In this document: positions 33,971 through 42,513 of the stretch, one piece after another
Layout of the letters: every line of letters begins with the position of its first letter
Position numbering within the stretch: the stretch's first letter is position 1
NCBI GenBank assembly: GCA_016219275.1
Contig: JACRBM010000040.1
Span: 248,001 to 312,000 of the forward strand
Reading direction: 5' to 3'
Length of the DNA stretch: 64,000 nucleotides
Source: Chloroflexota bacterium
Lineage (GTDB): Bacteria > Chloroflexota > Anaerolineae > UBA4142
Translations under genes and position numbers: made by a program
The notes under the pieces: generated by a model
Told to the model about the DNA's origin: nothing
Seen by the model: only the letters and a program-made list of their open reading frames with translations
The model's database searches: none

Positions 33971-34377
33971 CCATCCTTGCGAAGGTTGCCGAAACACCTA
34001 CGAAAGCAACGATTCTTGGCAAAGCAATACCTTCGCCAATTTATTCCTTCATCCGCGAATCTCACGAATCTTCGCTCATTTTGTTTTTTATTCGAGACTG
34101 TAGCATGCCCGCCGGTAAAATGGCAATTGAAATTGCCCCGCGTGAGCCGTTGGCTGGTCGCCCGCCTACGCCGGCGAATTTCGCGTCCACGAAGGTGGAC
34201 GCCCGGCAGAACACCCACCAAGGGCGATTTCAATCGCCCCTGTCGGTCGCCATGCTACACTGTCTTTTATTCGCGGGATTCGCGTTATTCGCGGATCAAT
34301 TTATGATATTGGCGAAGGTGTTGGCAAAGGAAACTGCATTTCAATCCAACACGCGTTCGAACCTTCGCAAGGGTAAG
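33971..34377. repeat. Nested long palindrome between livK and the DUF2270 gene
   Basis: Outer arms carry CCTTGCGAAGG, ATACCTTCGCCAAT and ATCCGCGAATC, and are mirrored by GATTCGCGTTATTCGCGGAT, ATTGGCGAAGGTGTTGG and CCTTCGCAAGG. In the middle sits a second palindrome (34099-34259) with ends TGTAGCATG/CATGCTACA and internal CAATTGAAATTGCC and GGGCGATTTCAATCGCCC. The outer palindrome is related to 44257-44577. No gene is present. Confidence 0.7.
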
Positions 34378-34430
34378 CGCTAGACCCATTCAGACCCACG
34401 TGGTCAGAAAAAGTTTGAAACCCCGGCGGG

Positions 34431-35159
34431 CTAGTCTTTGCCGGACATCCGTTCGTGAATTATTTGATCGAGCCGCGAACGATCAAACACCTCACCCACC
34501 GAACGGCGCATGGGCACTGTCAGCAAGCCCATGCCGAAAAATAGCGCGAGAAACGCCGCCATCACGCCGATGACGATTTCTCCGCCGATCGGTCCAATCG
34601 CGCTGCGCGGCACGAACGCTTCCCAGGATGTAATGGAGGTCGGTTGCGTAACATTTTTCAAAACCCAACTGGCGACGAGCGTGAGAAAAATCCAACTATA
34701 GTTGCGTCGAAAGCGGCGACCCAGGGCTTCCCACAACGAGATCGGAAACTGCGGGTGGCGCAAACTCTCCGCCAGTTTGGTCGCCCAATCGGCTGCGGGT
34801 TCGTACGGCGGCACCAACATCGCGGCAAAAAAATTCTCTTCCATCAAGCGCGTGCGGTACGCCCACAGTTCGTAATAGCGGTCGCGCCGCGCCTCGATGA
34901 ACAGAAAGAGCGCGATCAAGATCAGGTTGATGATGATGACGCCGTGATGATGGTCCGGCGACGACAAGGAAAACGAAATCGCCGCGCCGGCGGTGATGAT
35001 TGCCCAGTTGGTCGTCGCATCCAAGCGCGTGCGCCACACATTCGACCGTTGAATTTCGGCGCGATAGAAATGGACGAACGCGGTGTTGAATTCGCCGGTC
35101 TTCAAGTCGCGTCCGCGAAAGGTCCAAAGGGGTTCGAGTTCGGGTTGTGGCTCTGTCAT
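34431..35159 (-). CDS. DUF2270-family membrane protein
   Basis: A 242-residue protein with a soluble N-terminus (about 40 residues, including FVHFYRAEIQRSNVWRTRLD near residue 30) and four hydrophobic helices in two pairs (about 48-65 and 73-90, then about 150-165 and 195-220). The charged stretch IEARRDRYYELWAYRTRLME lies between the pairs. This pattern matches predicted integral membrane proteins of DUF2270. Function is unknown. Its start overlaps an upstream TAA (TAATG), and a consensus promoter lies at 35294. It is probably separate from the hydrogenase operon. Confidence 0.75.
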   Translation of the reverse strand: MTEPQPELEPLWTFRGRDLKTGEFNTAFVHFYRAEIQRSNVWRTRLDATTNWAIITAGAAISFSLSSPDHHHGVIIINLILIALFLFIEARRDRYYELWAYRTRLMEENFFAAMLVPPYEPAADWATKLAESLRHPQFPISLWEALGRRFRRNYSWIFLTLVASWVLKNVTQPTSITSWEAFVPRSAIGPIGGEIVIGVMAAFLALFFGMGLLTVPMRRSVGEVFDRSRLDQIIHERMSGKD

Positions 35160-35293
35160 TACGGTTGTTCCTGCAAAAGCATGGCGGCGTCGAGCAAATC
35201 GCCCAGGGTGATGCTGATGATGGAATCGCCCGCGCGCGCTAGATCGCGGGAATGCCTGGCGCGTGGTTTTCTATCTTGGACTAGTCGGTGTGT

Positions 35294-35322
35294 ATTATCG
35301 GCGGGGGATTGTCTTTTGTCAA
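35294..35322 (-). promoter_or_regulatory. Near-consensus promoter for the DUF2270 gene
   Basis: On the - strand TTGACA (35317-35322) and GATAAT (35294-35299) are 17 bases apart. The leader to ATG 35159 is about 130 bases and contains a short coding-like frame ending at TAATG, of uncertain meaning. Confidence 0.8.
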
Positions 35323-35372
35323 ACGAGGTACGCGGGAAAGGAATTAGCGCGCGGGCGCGCGCCCGCGCCAGT

Positions 35373-36209
35373 TCAACCAGCGATTAGGTTTCGACGGTTA
35401 ACTCGTTCAACGAGGTCGAGCGTTAGCCGCAGATTGCGCTCGACGACGAGGGAATGCTCGTCGTGAACCTGACGCAAGTTCATCATCCGCAGCGCGCCGC
35501 CGCATTTAGCGCACGCGGAAACCAGGATGGCTGGGGCATCGGTCGCGGCGCTGGTGAGTTGATCGGGGTCATCGCATCCACAGAGCGGACAGGCGGAGCG
35601 CCAAAACGTCCATTCGAAATCGCACCGCGAACAGATTAGCCGGCGCGCGCCAGTCTCTTTTTCGAACGCGCCAAAATCCGGTTTGCCGCCGCACACTGGA
35701 CAGCGCGGGCGATACCACGTGCTCGCGTCCACATACGCGCCGAGCGATTTGGCGTACTTGCGCAACGTTGGATGCAACGCTTGATTGAAAACAAAGGCAA
35801 GGAGTAAATCCGCTGCGCCATGCTCCCTGCCTCGCTCTATGCGCTCCTGGTCGAGATAACGTTCCGCCACGTTGGCAAGCGACGCGTACTCGTGGCACAA
35901 CCAATCGCGAATGTCTTCGAGTGTCGGCGCCCACTCTGGGAAATGGTTCGCTGTGACCAGACAGATCCGATGGCAGAGCGTCGCCAACACCATGCGGTCT
36001 ATCTCGATTTCCGCTGGACACAGAATCGGCTGCCATTGTTTCAAGCGCGCGAGGGCTTGGCTCGCCTGGGTCTCGCAATCGCCGCGGCGGGGTTCGGCGC
36101 GCGCTTGCAGGGCAAGCATCGCGAGCCAATACGCGACGACGCCGGAATGATTCGCGCGGTTCGCGGCTTGCGCGTACAGTTTTTCCCGAATGCGATCGTA
36201 ACCGATCAT
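35373..36209 (-). CDS. fdhE: FdhE-like formate dehydrogenase accessory protein
   Basis: A 278-residue soluble protein. The C-terminal half holds zinc-binding or rubredoxin-like Cys pairs in order: CPVCGG (near residue 171), CSRCDFEW (near residue 193), CPLCGC and CAKCGG. This is the FdhE pattern. FdhE helps maturation and quality control of Tat-exported formate dehydrogenase. Unusually, this copy sits at the end of the hydrogenase/Hdr operon, and a second copy (44630-45439) sits in the formate dehydrogenase operon. It follows the cyclic-nucleotide-binding gene by nine bases. Confidence 0.85.
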   Translation of the reverse strand: MIGYDRIREKLYAQAANRANHSGVVAYWLAMLALQARAEPRRGDCETQASQALARLKQWQPILCPAEIEIDRMVLATLCHRICLVTANHFPEWAPTLEDIRDWLCHEYASLANVAERYLDQERIERGREHGAADLLLAFVFNQALHPTLRKYAKSLGAYVDASTWYRPRCPVCGGKPDFGAFEKETGARRLICSRCDFEWTFWRSACPLCGCDDPDQLTSAATDAPAILVSACAKCGGALRMMNLRQVHDEHSLVVERNLRLTLDLVERVNRRNLIAG

Positions 36210-36218
36210 CGTCCCTCT

Positions 36219-36680
36219 TTACGCGGGTTGGCGCGCCGCCGCCAATTCCACGCGCGCAAAGTGTAAGCGTTCGATTGAGATTTGCGCGACCTGGCGCATC
36301 AACGCATAGCCCATTTTGCAGTCCACTTCGCACAGCGCGCGCAACGCCTTGGCTTCGACTTGGAGGATGCGGCTGGGACTGGCGACCCGCGCGGTAGCGG
36401 TGAGCGTGTACGGCTCGATAAGCGCGGAGATGCCGAACGCTTCACCGATGCTCACATCGCCGACGAGAAATTGATCTTTGGGATCGCCGCTTGCGGCGTA
36501 GTACAAATCCACACTGCCTTCCATCAGCAAATAGAGCGCCTCGACCGGTTGCCCTTCCGCAAACAGAATCGTGTTCGCATCCGCTTGGATTTCTTCGGTC
36601 ACCATCGCAATCGCTTTTTGCTGATCCTCATTCAAGCAACAAAAGAACGGATAGCGGCGGAGAACTTCGGGGGAAATCAT
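36219..36680 (-). CDS. Cyclic-nucleotide-binding-domain protein without DNA-binding domain
   Basis: A 153-residue protein made of one cNMP-binding beta-roll: YPFFCCLNEDQQKAIAMV, then TILFAEGQPVEALYLLMEGS near residue 38 and VGDVSIGEAFGISALIEPY near residue 73. The C-terminal helix ends around residue 150 with no helix-turn-helix, so it is not a complete Crp/Fnr regulator. In this operon it could sense a nucleotide or redox signal and act by protein contact. The canonical phosphate-binding RxS is not evident, so the ligand is uncertain. Confidence 0.8.
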   Translation of the reverse strand: MISPEVLRRYPFFCCLNEDQQKAIAMVTEEIQADANTILFAEGQPVEALYLLMEGSVDLYYAASGDPKDQFLVGDVSIGEAFGISALIEPYTLTATARVASPSRILQVEAKALRALCEVDCKMGYALMRQVAQISIERLHFARVELAAARQPA

Positions 36681-36700
36681 GGCTCCTCCTTGAGATTAGT

Positions 36701-36774
36701 TAACAGTGAACAGTGAACAGTGAACAGTGGGACAGTGGGACAGTGTTCAGTATTCAGTATTCAGCGTTCAGTCA
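36701..36774. repeat. Tandem repeat of 7-8-base units (AACAGTG / TTCAGTA)
   Basis: About four AACAGTG units, two GGGACAGTG units and several TTCAGTA units occur in a row, with mirror symmetry (CACTGTT/AACAGTG type). It overlaps the last codons and stop of the hydrogenase protease gene. Related to 25497-25528. Confidence 0.65.
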
Positions 36775-37240
36775 ATTGAGTGATAACAAGACGAACCGCG
36801 TCGGGAATCGCGCGCGCGACGGCAGGCGAGAGTTCTTCGGAAAAATCGTACACCTGTTGGGATTCGATTCCGACGATGACAATGGCGCGCGGCAACATCG
36901 CACCCATTTGGCGTCCGACCTCTAGCGCGGTTTGCAAATTCGTTTCGTGCGCCGAGGCGAGATGGCTCGCGGCATCCTTCGGCAAATTCTCCAAACGAAA
37001 GCAACTCACACTGCCTTGCGACGCACGCCCGGTGTTGATCGCGTCCACGATGATCACGCGCTCGTAACCGACGAGGCGTTCCATCAACGACAAGCCGCCG
37101 CCGGCGTGATAGTCTATTTCGTATTGCGTGTAGCGCGCCGCGTTGGCGTCAAGCGACGCGGCGACTTGTTCGACGATACGCCAGCCCACGCCATCGTCAC
37201 CGAGAAGTGGATTGCCGAGACCGAGAACAAGTACTTTCAT
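36761..37240 (-). CDS. Hydrogenase maturation endopeptidase (HyaD/HycI family)
   Basis: A 159-residue protease. ATG 37240 is chosen over TTG 37258 because the family begins MKVLVLGLGNPLLGDDGVGW. The nickel-sensing residues are the Glu/Asp and His typical of the family (DDGVG near residue 16, VDAINTG near residue 66). It would remove the C-terminal peptide after DPCFGCATH of the large subunit next door once nickel is inserted. The gene ends inside a tandem repeat. Confidence 0.88.
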   Translation of the reverse strand: MKVLVLGLGNPLLGDDGVGWRIVEQVAASLDANAARYTQYEIDYHAGGGLSLMERLVGYERVIIVDAINTGRASQGSVSCFRLENLPKDAASHLASAHETNLQTALEVGRQMGAMLPRAIVIVGIESQQVYDFSEELSPAVARAIPDAVRLVITQLTER

Positions 37241-37337
37241 CGTATCAAGCAATTCCAACGGCAGGGGTGCAAGGGAGTAGGGGGGCAGAGGAGAATTCGG
37301 TACGCTCCCCTGCTCCTCTGCCTCTCTGCTCCCCGGC

Positions 37338-38804
37338 TTAACAATGTTGCTTTAGAACCTCAACCACCTCGCCGCGCGCGTCGCGCACCGTCACTTGCAG
37401 CGGCATCTGACCTGGGAACGAATGCGTCGCGCATCCGAAACACGGGTCGTACGCGCGGAACGCCATCTCGACGCGATTCAACATGCCTTCGCTAACGATC
37501 GTTCCTTTTTTGATGAAACTCGCGGCGGCTTTTTTGATGCTCATGCTGATCGGCGCGTAATTGTTAGTCGTGCCGACGATGAGATTCACCTTCGTCAGAA
37601 TACCGCGTTCGTCCGTCCAATAGTGATGCGTCAGCGTCCCGCGCGGCGCTTCGACAATGCCGACGCCTTCGGTCGGCGTTTCGGTTGGTATCGCGCGGAA
37701 ATTATCGGACGTAATTTCCGGATCAGTCGCCAGTTCGACCCAGCGTTCCGCCGCGTACAACAATTCGATCAGGCGCGCCCAGTGCGTCGCGAGGCGTTGG
37801 TGCACCGGCTTGCCGCCGAGTGCGTTGTAGAACTTGTCGTACTCGGCTTGCGCGAGCGGCGTCGCCATGCCGTCCGCCGCGTTGAGCCGCGAGAGCGGCG
37901 TCGCGCTGTACACGCCGGACTCGACGCCGTCGGTAAAACCATTCCAACCGATTTTCTTAAGGTACGGAAATTTCAAGTACGTCCACGGCTCGACGCGCTC
38001 GGCAATCCAATCGGGATACTCGTGCGGCGCGTACTTGCCGATGCGTTTGCCCTCCGGGTCAACCACGCTGACCAAGCCGTCGTAGAAATTCACCTTGTTG
38101 TTCGCGTCCACCGTGCCGATAGAGTACGTGCGATGCATATACGCATCGCCCAGCACCAAGTCCACGTACGCCTTGTTGCTCAACACAATGTCGCCGAACA
38201 ATTTCAAACTGAACTGCGCGAACTCGATTGCCCAGCGACCCAGTTTTTCGATTTCGACGCGCTGTTCCTCGGTGATACCTTTCGACAAGCCGCCGGGAAT
38301 CGAAGTGCAGGGATGCACCTTGCGCCCGCCGATCATTTCGATGACGGTGTGCCCGGCGCGGCGCGCCTGAATCACCTTGCCGCCGATTTCGAGTCCGACT
38401 TTGTGAATGACACCCAGGATGTTGCGTTCGGCGACCGGCGCATCGGGACCCATCACGAAATCGGGACCGCCGAGCGCGTAGAAATGCGTCGTGTGATCGG
38501 TGACGTAGAACGCGCTGTACAACAACTCGCGCAACAGTTTTGCCGGACGCGGCGGGTCAAGGTGATACACCGCGTCGCACGCCTTGGCGGCTGCCATGTG
38601 ATGCGCTTCAGGGCAAACGCCGCAGATGCGTCCGGTTAGCACCGGCATTTCCTCGACGGGACGACCGACGCAAAAGCGTTCAAACCCGCGTAGTTCGGGA
38701 ATCTGAAAGTACGTATTCGCGACATCGCCTTCGTCGTTCAAGAAAATTTCGATCTTGCCGTGACCCTCTAATCGCGTTATCGGATCTATTGTGATTCGTT
38801 GCAT
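37338..38804 (-). CDS. mvhA: [NiFe] hydrogenase large subunit, MvhA-like (group 3)
   Basis: A 488-residue catalytic subunit. ATG 38804 follows GGAGGAAAC. The N-terminal motif L1 is GRICGVCPEAHH with Cys61 and Cys64. The C-terminal motif L2 is DPCFGCATH with Cys455 and Cys458, followed by 27 residues expected to be cut off on maturation. The four cysteines bind the NiFe centre. Together with the adjacent small subunit, MvhD and HdrABC it matches F420-non-reducing (Mvh-type) hydrogenases that pass electrons from H2 to an electron-bifurcating heterodisulfide reductase. The protein is cytoplasmic, with no signal. Confidence 0.9.
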   Translation of the reverse strand: MQRITIDPITRLEGHGKIEIFLNDEGDVANTYFQIPELRGFERFCVGRPVEEMPVLTGRICGVCPEAHHMAAAKACDAVYHLDPPRPAKLLRELLYSAFYVTDHTTHFYALGGPDFVMGPDAPVAERNILGVIHKVGLEIGGKVIQARRAGHTVIEMIGGRKVHPCTSIPGGLSKGITEEQRVEIEKLGRWAIEFAQFSLKLFGDIVLSNKAYVDLVLGDAYMHRTYSIGTVDANNKVNFYDGLVSVVDPEGKRIGKYAPHEYPDWIAERVEPWTYLKFPYLKKIGWNGFTDGVESGVYSATPLSRLNAADGMATPLAQAEYDKFYNALGGKPVHQRLATHWARLIELLYAAERWVELATDPEITSDNFRAIPTETPTEGVGIVEAPRGTLTHHYWTDERGILTKVNLIVGTTNNYAPISMSIKKAAASFIKKGTIVSEGMLNRVEMAFRAYDPCFGCATHSFPGQMPLQVTVRDARGEVVEVLKQHC

Positions 38805-38816
38805 GTTTCCTCCGTC

Positions 38817-38904
38817 TAGTTCGATAGTTCGATAGTGCAATAGTGCGATAGCTGAACGACCTAGTATGACAACTAACGCACTAACCAACTATTGCACTAA
38901 CGCA
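38817..38904. repeat. Degenerate tandem/palindromic repeat (GATAGTGCAATAGTG type)
   Basis: Seven-to-eight-base units AGTTCGAT, AGTGCAAT and AGTGCGAT occur on one side, with complementary ATTGCACTAACGCACTAT on the other. It fills the gap between the small- and large-subunit genes. Same family as 31834-31914. Confidence 0.6.
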
Positions 38905-39885
38905 CTATCCTTTCCACGCATCCTTGCTCGCGCGTAACAGTGACCCAGACATGCCAAACCGATAAAACATTCCGGCTGGGTCGGGGATGCCGTCGAGGAT
39001 TTGTTCGACCTGCTTGGGATCGCGCGCGTCAATGACCGACGCGACCGCGGAGAGCAAGCGCGCACCCTGATCCATCGCGCCGTCCGTCGCGCCGTAACAT
39101 CCCACGCACGGCATACTCGCGGTCGGACACGCCGCACCGCAACCGCCGCGCGTCGCGGGTCCGTTGCACAACACACCTTGTTCGAGCAAGCACAGCGTCG
39201 GATCGGGTTTGATGTCTTGGATGCGAACGAACTGCGTGATCTTTTTCTCGTTGCGCGCGCGCTGACATTCTTCGCACACAGTCGAGGCGCCCGCGCCGAT
39301 GACCGCGCCCTTGGGCGGCAACTCGGCTTTGCCTTGCAACACCTGGATCACCAAATCAATCACCGCCGCGATTTGATGCGATTCGGGCGGACAGCCCGGC
39401 ATATAGTAATCTACAGGCACGACTTGTTCGAGCGTTTTCACAACGGGATACATTTCCGGAATCGTGATTTCGCCTTCGGGCATAGTCCAACGCGTTTGCG
39501 GCAGGATGTGGTTCGGGTTCTCCGTCGAAATGGTATTGAACGCGGTGTCGAAGATGGATTGTTTGTCGCTGAGATTCGCCAGCGCGGGGATGCCGCCCTC
39601 GGTCGCGCACGCGCCGAACGCGACGAGCAGTTGCGATTTACGGCGCAGCAAGCGTGCAATGTGTTCGTTCTCGTCGTTGCGAATCGCGCCGTTGAACAAG
39701 GTCAATAAGATAGACTTGTCCTCCATCGCTTGTACATCTTTGTATTTCGCGTCCATTGCGACGGGCCAAAACACGACGTCGAAATTCGCGTCCACGTCGA
39801 GAATTTTTTCGTGCGTGTTCAGCACCGCGATTTCGCAGCCGCCGCACGACGCCGACCAGTACATTGCGAATTTAGGTTTGCTCAT
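38905..39885 (-). CDS. mvhG: [NiFe] hydrogenase small subunit, MvhG-like
   Basis: A 326-residue iron-sulfur subunit. ATG 39885 follows GGAGGAGGTG and overlaps the mvhD stop. Cluster ligands include SCGGCEIAV (near residue 14), FGACATEGG (near residue 92) and YMPGCPPES. The C-terminal third adds many cysteines (CEECQRAR, then CGAACPTASMPCVGCYG), more than in a minimal small subunit, likely ligating extra [4Fe-4S] centres. No Tat signal, so it is cytoplasmic. It links the NiFe site to MvhD. Confidence 0.9.
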   Translation of the reverse strand: MSKPKFAMYWSASCGGCEIAVLNTHEKILDVDANFDVVFWPVAMDAKYKDVQAMEDKSILLTLFNGAIRNDENEHIARLLRRKSQLLVAFGACATEGGIPALANLSDKQSIFDTAFNTISTENPNHILPQTRWTMPEGEITIPEMYPVVKTLEQVVPVDYYMPGCPPESHQIAAVIDLVIQVLQGKAELPPKGAVIGAGASTVCEECQRARNEKKITQFVRIQDIKPDPTLCLLEQGVLCNGPATRGGCGAACPTASMPCVGCYGATDGAMDQGARLLSAVASVIDARDPKQVEQILDGIPDPAGMFYRFGMSGSLLRASKDAWKG

Positions 39886-40358
39886 GCGGGCACCTCCTCC
39901 AAACCTTGCGAAAGTTGCTCGCTCTGCGCCTTCGCAAGAGTCCGGCGCGTGTGCCAATTGAGCGGACCGAGCGCGCGGACTTGCTCGACGATTTGGGTCG
40001 CCTGCTCGGCAAAGTACGCGCCTTCCGCCGCGCTCGCCCAAATCAGTTTGATGCGTTGCGGCTCGATGCCGAACGACGCGAGCAAACGTGTGAGCAACAG
40101 ATACCGGCTTTGCGTCTTGTAATTTTGTTCGAGGTAATGGCAATCGCCGGGATGACAACCGCTAATCAGCACGCCATCCGCGCCGTCCGCAAACGCTTTC
40201 AACACGAACGTTGGATCCAATCGCCCCGAACACATCAAGCGAATCAAACGCAAGTTTGGCGGATATTTCATCCGTCCCAGCCCAGCCATGTCTGCCGCGC
40301 GATAACTACACCAGTTGCAGGTGAATCCGATTATCAATGGTTCGAATTTGTCAGGCAT
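39882..40358 (-). CDS. mvhD: MvhD-like iron-sulfur protein linking hydrogenase to Hdr
   Basis: A 158-residue protein with the MvhD pattern: EPLIIGFTCNWCSYRAADMA (near residue 6), RLIRLMCSGRLDPTFVLKAF (near residue 38) and SGCHPGDCHYLEQN (near residue 65). These Cys pairs bind a [2Fe-2S] cluster that passes electrons from MvhAG to HdrA. The last codons are encoded by the AACCTTGCGAAAG/CTTGCGAAGGC repeat, and the stop overlaps the mvhG ATG. It lies about 120 bases after hdrA, across a palindromic gap. Confidence 0.92.
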   Translation of the reverse strand: MPDKFEPLIIGFTCNWCSYRAADMAGLGRMKYPPNLRLIRLMCSGRLDPTFVLKAFADGADGVLISGCHPGDCHYLEQNYKTQSRYLLLTRLLASFGIEPQRIKLIWASAAEGAYFAEQATQIVEQVRALGPLNWHTRRTLAKAQSEQLSQGLEEVPA

Positions 40359-40373
40359 ACTTATCCTCCATAT

Positions 40374-40476
40374 TCCCTCCCCTGTCGAAGACGGGGGAGG
40401 GTAGGGTGGGGGTCGTAACGCGGGGACAGTCGGCGCGGAACCCTCGTCACGAGCACGCGCGCTATCCCCGCGTTCT
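40374..40476. repeat. Two adjacent palindromes between hdrA and mvhD
   Basis: CCCTCCCC-TGTCGAAGAC-GGGGGAGGG (about 40377-40400) is followed by AACGCGGGGA (40417-40426) and its partner TCCCCGCGTT (40465-40474), with a small CTCG/CGAG stem inside. They may act as an RNA-processing or attenuation structure inside the operon. Confidence 0.6.
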
Positions 40477-40479
40477 CAC

Positions 40480-42510
40480 TCATGCTGGGACGGGTTCGGT
40501 CGCCTCAGTGATGGGAACGCCATTCTCCATCAACAGTCCGCGCAACTGTGCCAACACCTGGTCGTTGCTGAACACCGTGCCGCTGATCGCGCCGGCGGGG
40601 CACGCGGCGACGCAGGTACCGCAGCCCTGGCACAACGCCGGATTCACTTCCGAGTACGCGCGGTTGCCGTTGTATTTCGCGACGAACGTGATCGCGTTGA
40701 ACGGGCACAGGTTGTTGCAGATGCGACAACCGGAACAATGTTCCTTGTCAATGCTCGCGCGCACCGGTTCGAGCGAAATTTGCTTCTGCTGAATTTTGCC
40801 GATGACGCGCGCTGCCGCCGCAGCGCCTTGCGAGACCGCCGCCGGAATATCCTTCGGACCCTGGGCACAGCCCGCGATGTAAATGCCTTCGGTCATCGTC
40901 GCGACCGGATCGAGCTTGGGATGTTTCTCGATGAACCAGCCGTTCATGCTGCACGAGATGCCGAAAATCTTGCCGACTTGTTTCGCGTCCGCGCGCGGTT
41001 CCAGCCCCACTGAAAGAATCACCATATCCACCGGGATACGGCGTTGCTGTCCGATGAGCGTGTCCTCTGCCTGAATGATGAGTTTACCTTCCTCGCCCGG
41101 CAAGCGCGCGGCATCGGTCACTTCGGCGACGCGCCCGCGCACGAACAGCGTTCCTTCCTCGAGCACGCGTTGATAGAATTCGTCGTAATCCTTGAACGCG
41201 GTGCGAATGTCGAGATAAAAGTTGTACACGGTCGCGCCGGTTTTTTCCTTGACCAGGTGCGCGAATTTCAAACTCTGCATACAACAGATATTCGAACAAT
41301 AATTGTTGTGCCGCTTGTCGCGACTGCCGACGCAGTGAATGATGCCGACGGTTTTTGGTACGGTCACGCCATCGCGCAAAAAGATTTTGCCGCCGGTCGG
41401 TCCCGCCGCGTTCGTCAATCGCTCGAATTCGAGACTCGTGAAGACGTTGGCGAGGCGACCGTAACCGTACTGCGGAATGCGGCGCGCGTTGAAGAGATCG
41501 TAGCCGGTCGCCAGAATGATGTTGCCGACTTGCAAGGTCAGCGTCTCGTCGTGTTGTTTGAAATCAATCGCGCCGGTCGGACAGAATTTTTCGCACGCCT
41601 TGCACGTTCCTTTTTGAAAGAACGTGCAATTCGCGCGATCAATCACCGGATATTTCGGAATCGCTTGCGGGAACGGTTTGTAGACCGCTTTGCGATAACC
41701 CAGCCCGGCTTCGAAAACCTGGTCTACCACTTTTTTCGGACACTTGTCCTGGCATACACCGCACCCGTTGCACAAATCGGTGTTGATGTAGCGCGCTTTG
41801 CGTTTTACGGTCGCAGTGAAATTGCCAACGTATCCATCCACGTTCGTCACTTCGCTATAACTCAACAGCGTGATGTTGGGATGGTTGCCGACCGAAACCA
41901 TTTTCGGCGTGAGAATGCACGCGGAGCAATCGAGCGTCGGGAATGTTTTGTCGAACTGCGCCATGTGTCCGCCGATGGACGGCTCACGCTCCACGAGATA
42001 GACCGGCGTGCCGCTGTCCGCGATTTCGAGCGCGGCTTGAATGCCGGCGACTCCGCCGCCGACGACCATCGTCGCCGGATGAATCGGCACGCGGAGCGGT
42101 TCGAGCGGTTCGTGATATTCCACACGTTCGACCGCGCCGGAGATCAACGCCATCGCTTTCTCGGTCGCGGCGAGCGAATCGGTGTGCACCCAGGATACTT
42201 GCTCGCGAATCGAAACGAGTTCGCACAGATAGCCGTTCAGCCCGGCGCGGGCGCACGCGTTGCGAAACGTTTGCTCGTGCAAGTGCGGCGAGCACGCGGC
42301 GACGACGACGCGCGTCAGTCCCAGTTCCTTGATGTCTTTTTCGATCATCTCTTGACCGGGACTGGAGCACATGAATTTGTAATCGCGCGCGATGACGACG
42401 CCGCGCGGTTTGAGTCGTTCGCCCGCCCACTTCGCCGTGTTCTCGCAATCCACCATGCCGGCGATGTTGCTGCCGCAATGACAAATATAAACGCCAATGC
42501 GTTGAGTCAT
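40480..42510 (-). CDS. hdrA: Heterodisulfide reductase subunit A (HdrA)-like flavoprotein
   Basis: A 676-residue cytoplasmic protein. The N-terminal part has IGVYICHCGSNIAGMVDC (near residue 5). The FAD-binding segment is MVVGGGVAGIQAALEIADSG (near residue 147), then VEREPSIGGHMAQFDKTFPT with LDCSACILTPKM. [4Fe-4S] motifs are CNGCGVCQDKCPKK (near residue 250), CSGCRICNNLCPF and CQGCGTCVAACPAG. HdrA is the site of flavin-based electron bifurcation in methanogen Mvh-Hdr complexes. Here, in a non-methanogen, the disulfide or other second acceptor is unknown. The full length and both C-terminal ferredoxin-like motifs are present. Confidence 0.92.
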   Translation of the reverse strand: MTQRIGVYICHCGSNIAGMVDCENTAKWAGERLKPRGVVIARDYKFMCSSPGQEMIEKDIKELGLTRVVVAACSPHLHEQTFRNACARAGLNGYLCELVSIREQVSWVHTDSLAATEKAMALISGAVERVEYHEPLEPLRVPIHPATMVVGGGVAGIQAALEIADSGTPVYLVEREPSIGGHMAQFDKTFPTLDCSACILTPKMVSVGNHPNITLLSYSEVTNVDGYVGNFTATVKRKARYINTDLCNGCGVCQDKCPKKVVDQVFEAGLGYRKAVYKPFPQAIPKYPVIDRANCTFFQKGTCKACEKFCPTGAIDFKQHDETLTLQVGNIILATGYDLFNARRIPQYGYGRLANVFTSLEFERLTNAAGPTGGKIFLRDGVTVPKTVGIIHCVGSRDKRHNNYCSNICCMQSLKFAHLVKEKTGATVYNFYLDIRTAFKDYDEFYQRVLEEGTLFVRGRVAEVTDAARLPGEEGKLIIQAEDTLIGQQRRIPVDMVILSVGLEPRADAKQVGKIFGISCSMNGWFIEKHPKLDPVATMTEGIYIAGCAQGPKDIPAAVSQGAAAAARVIGKIQQKQISLEPVRASIDKEHCSGCRICNNLCPFNAITFVAKYNGNRAYSEVNPALCQGCGTCVAACPAGAISGTVFSNDQVLAQLRGLLMENGVPITEATEPVPA

Positions 42511-42513
42511 GGT

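Noticed and set aside
34099-34259. 8-bp target duplication around the inner TGTAGCATG palindrome
   Set aside because: The flanks (TTCGAGAC and CTGTCTTT) do not match, so an insertion event is not shown there.
33500-34430. Possible CRISPR array because of repeated units upstream of livK
   Set aside because: Repeats are long, palindromic and few, with no regular spacers and no cas genes.
35160-35290. Coding-like frame ending LLDAAMLLQEQP with TAATG coupling to the DUF2270 start
   Set aside because: No usable start codon is visible downstream of the promoter apart from one giving a 7-12-residue peptide, so it is treated as leader.
34644-35387. Long + strand open frame opposite DUF2270, and many similar antisense frames
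   Set aside because: They are basic, Arg/Asp-rich translations typical of shadows in GC-rich DNA, and the opposite strand encodes recognisable proteins.
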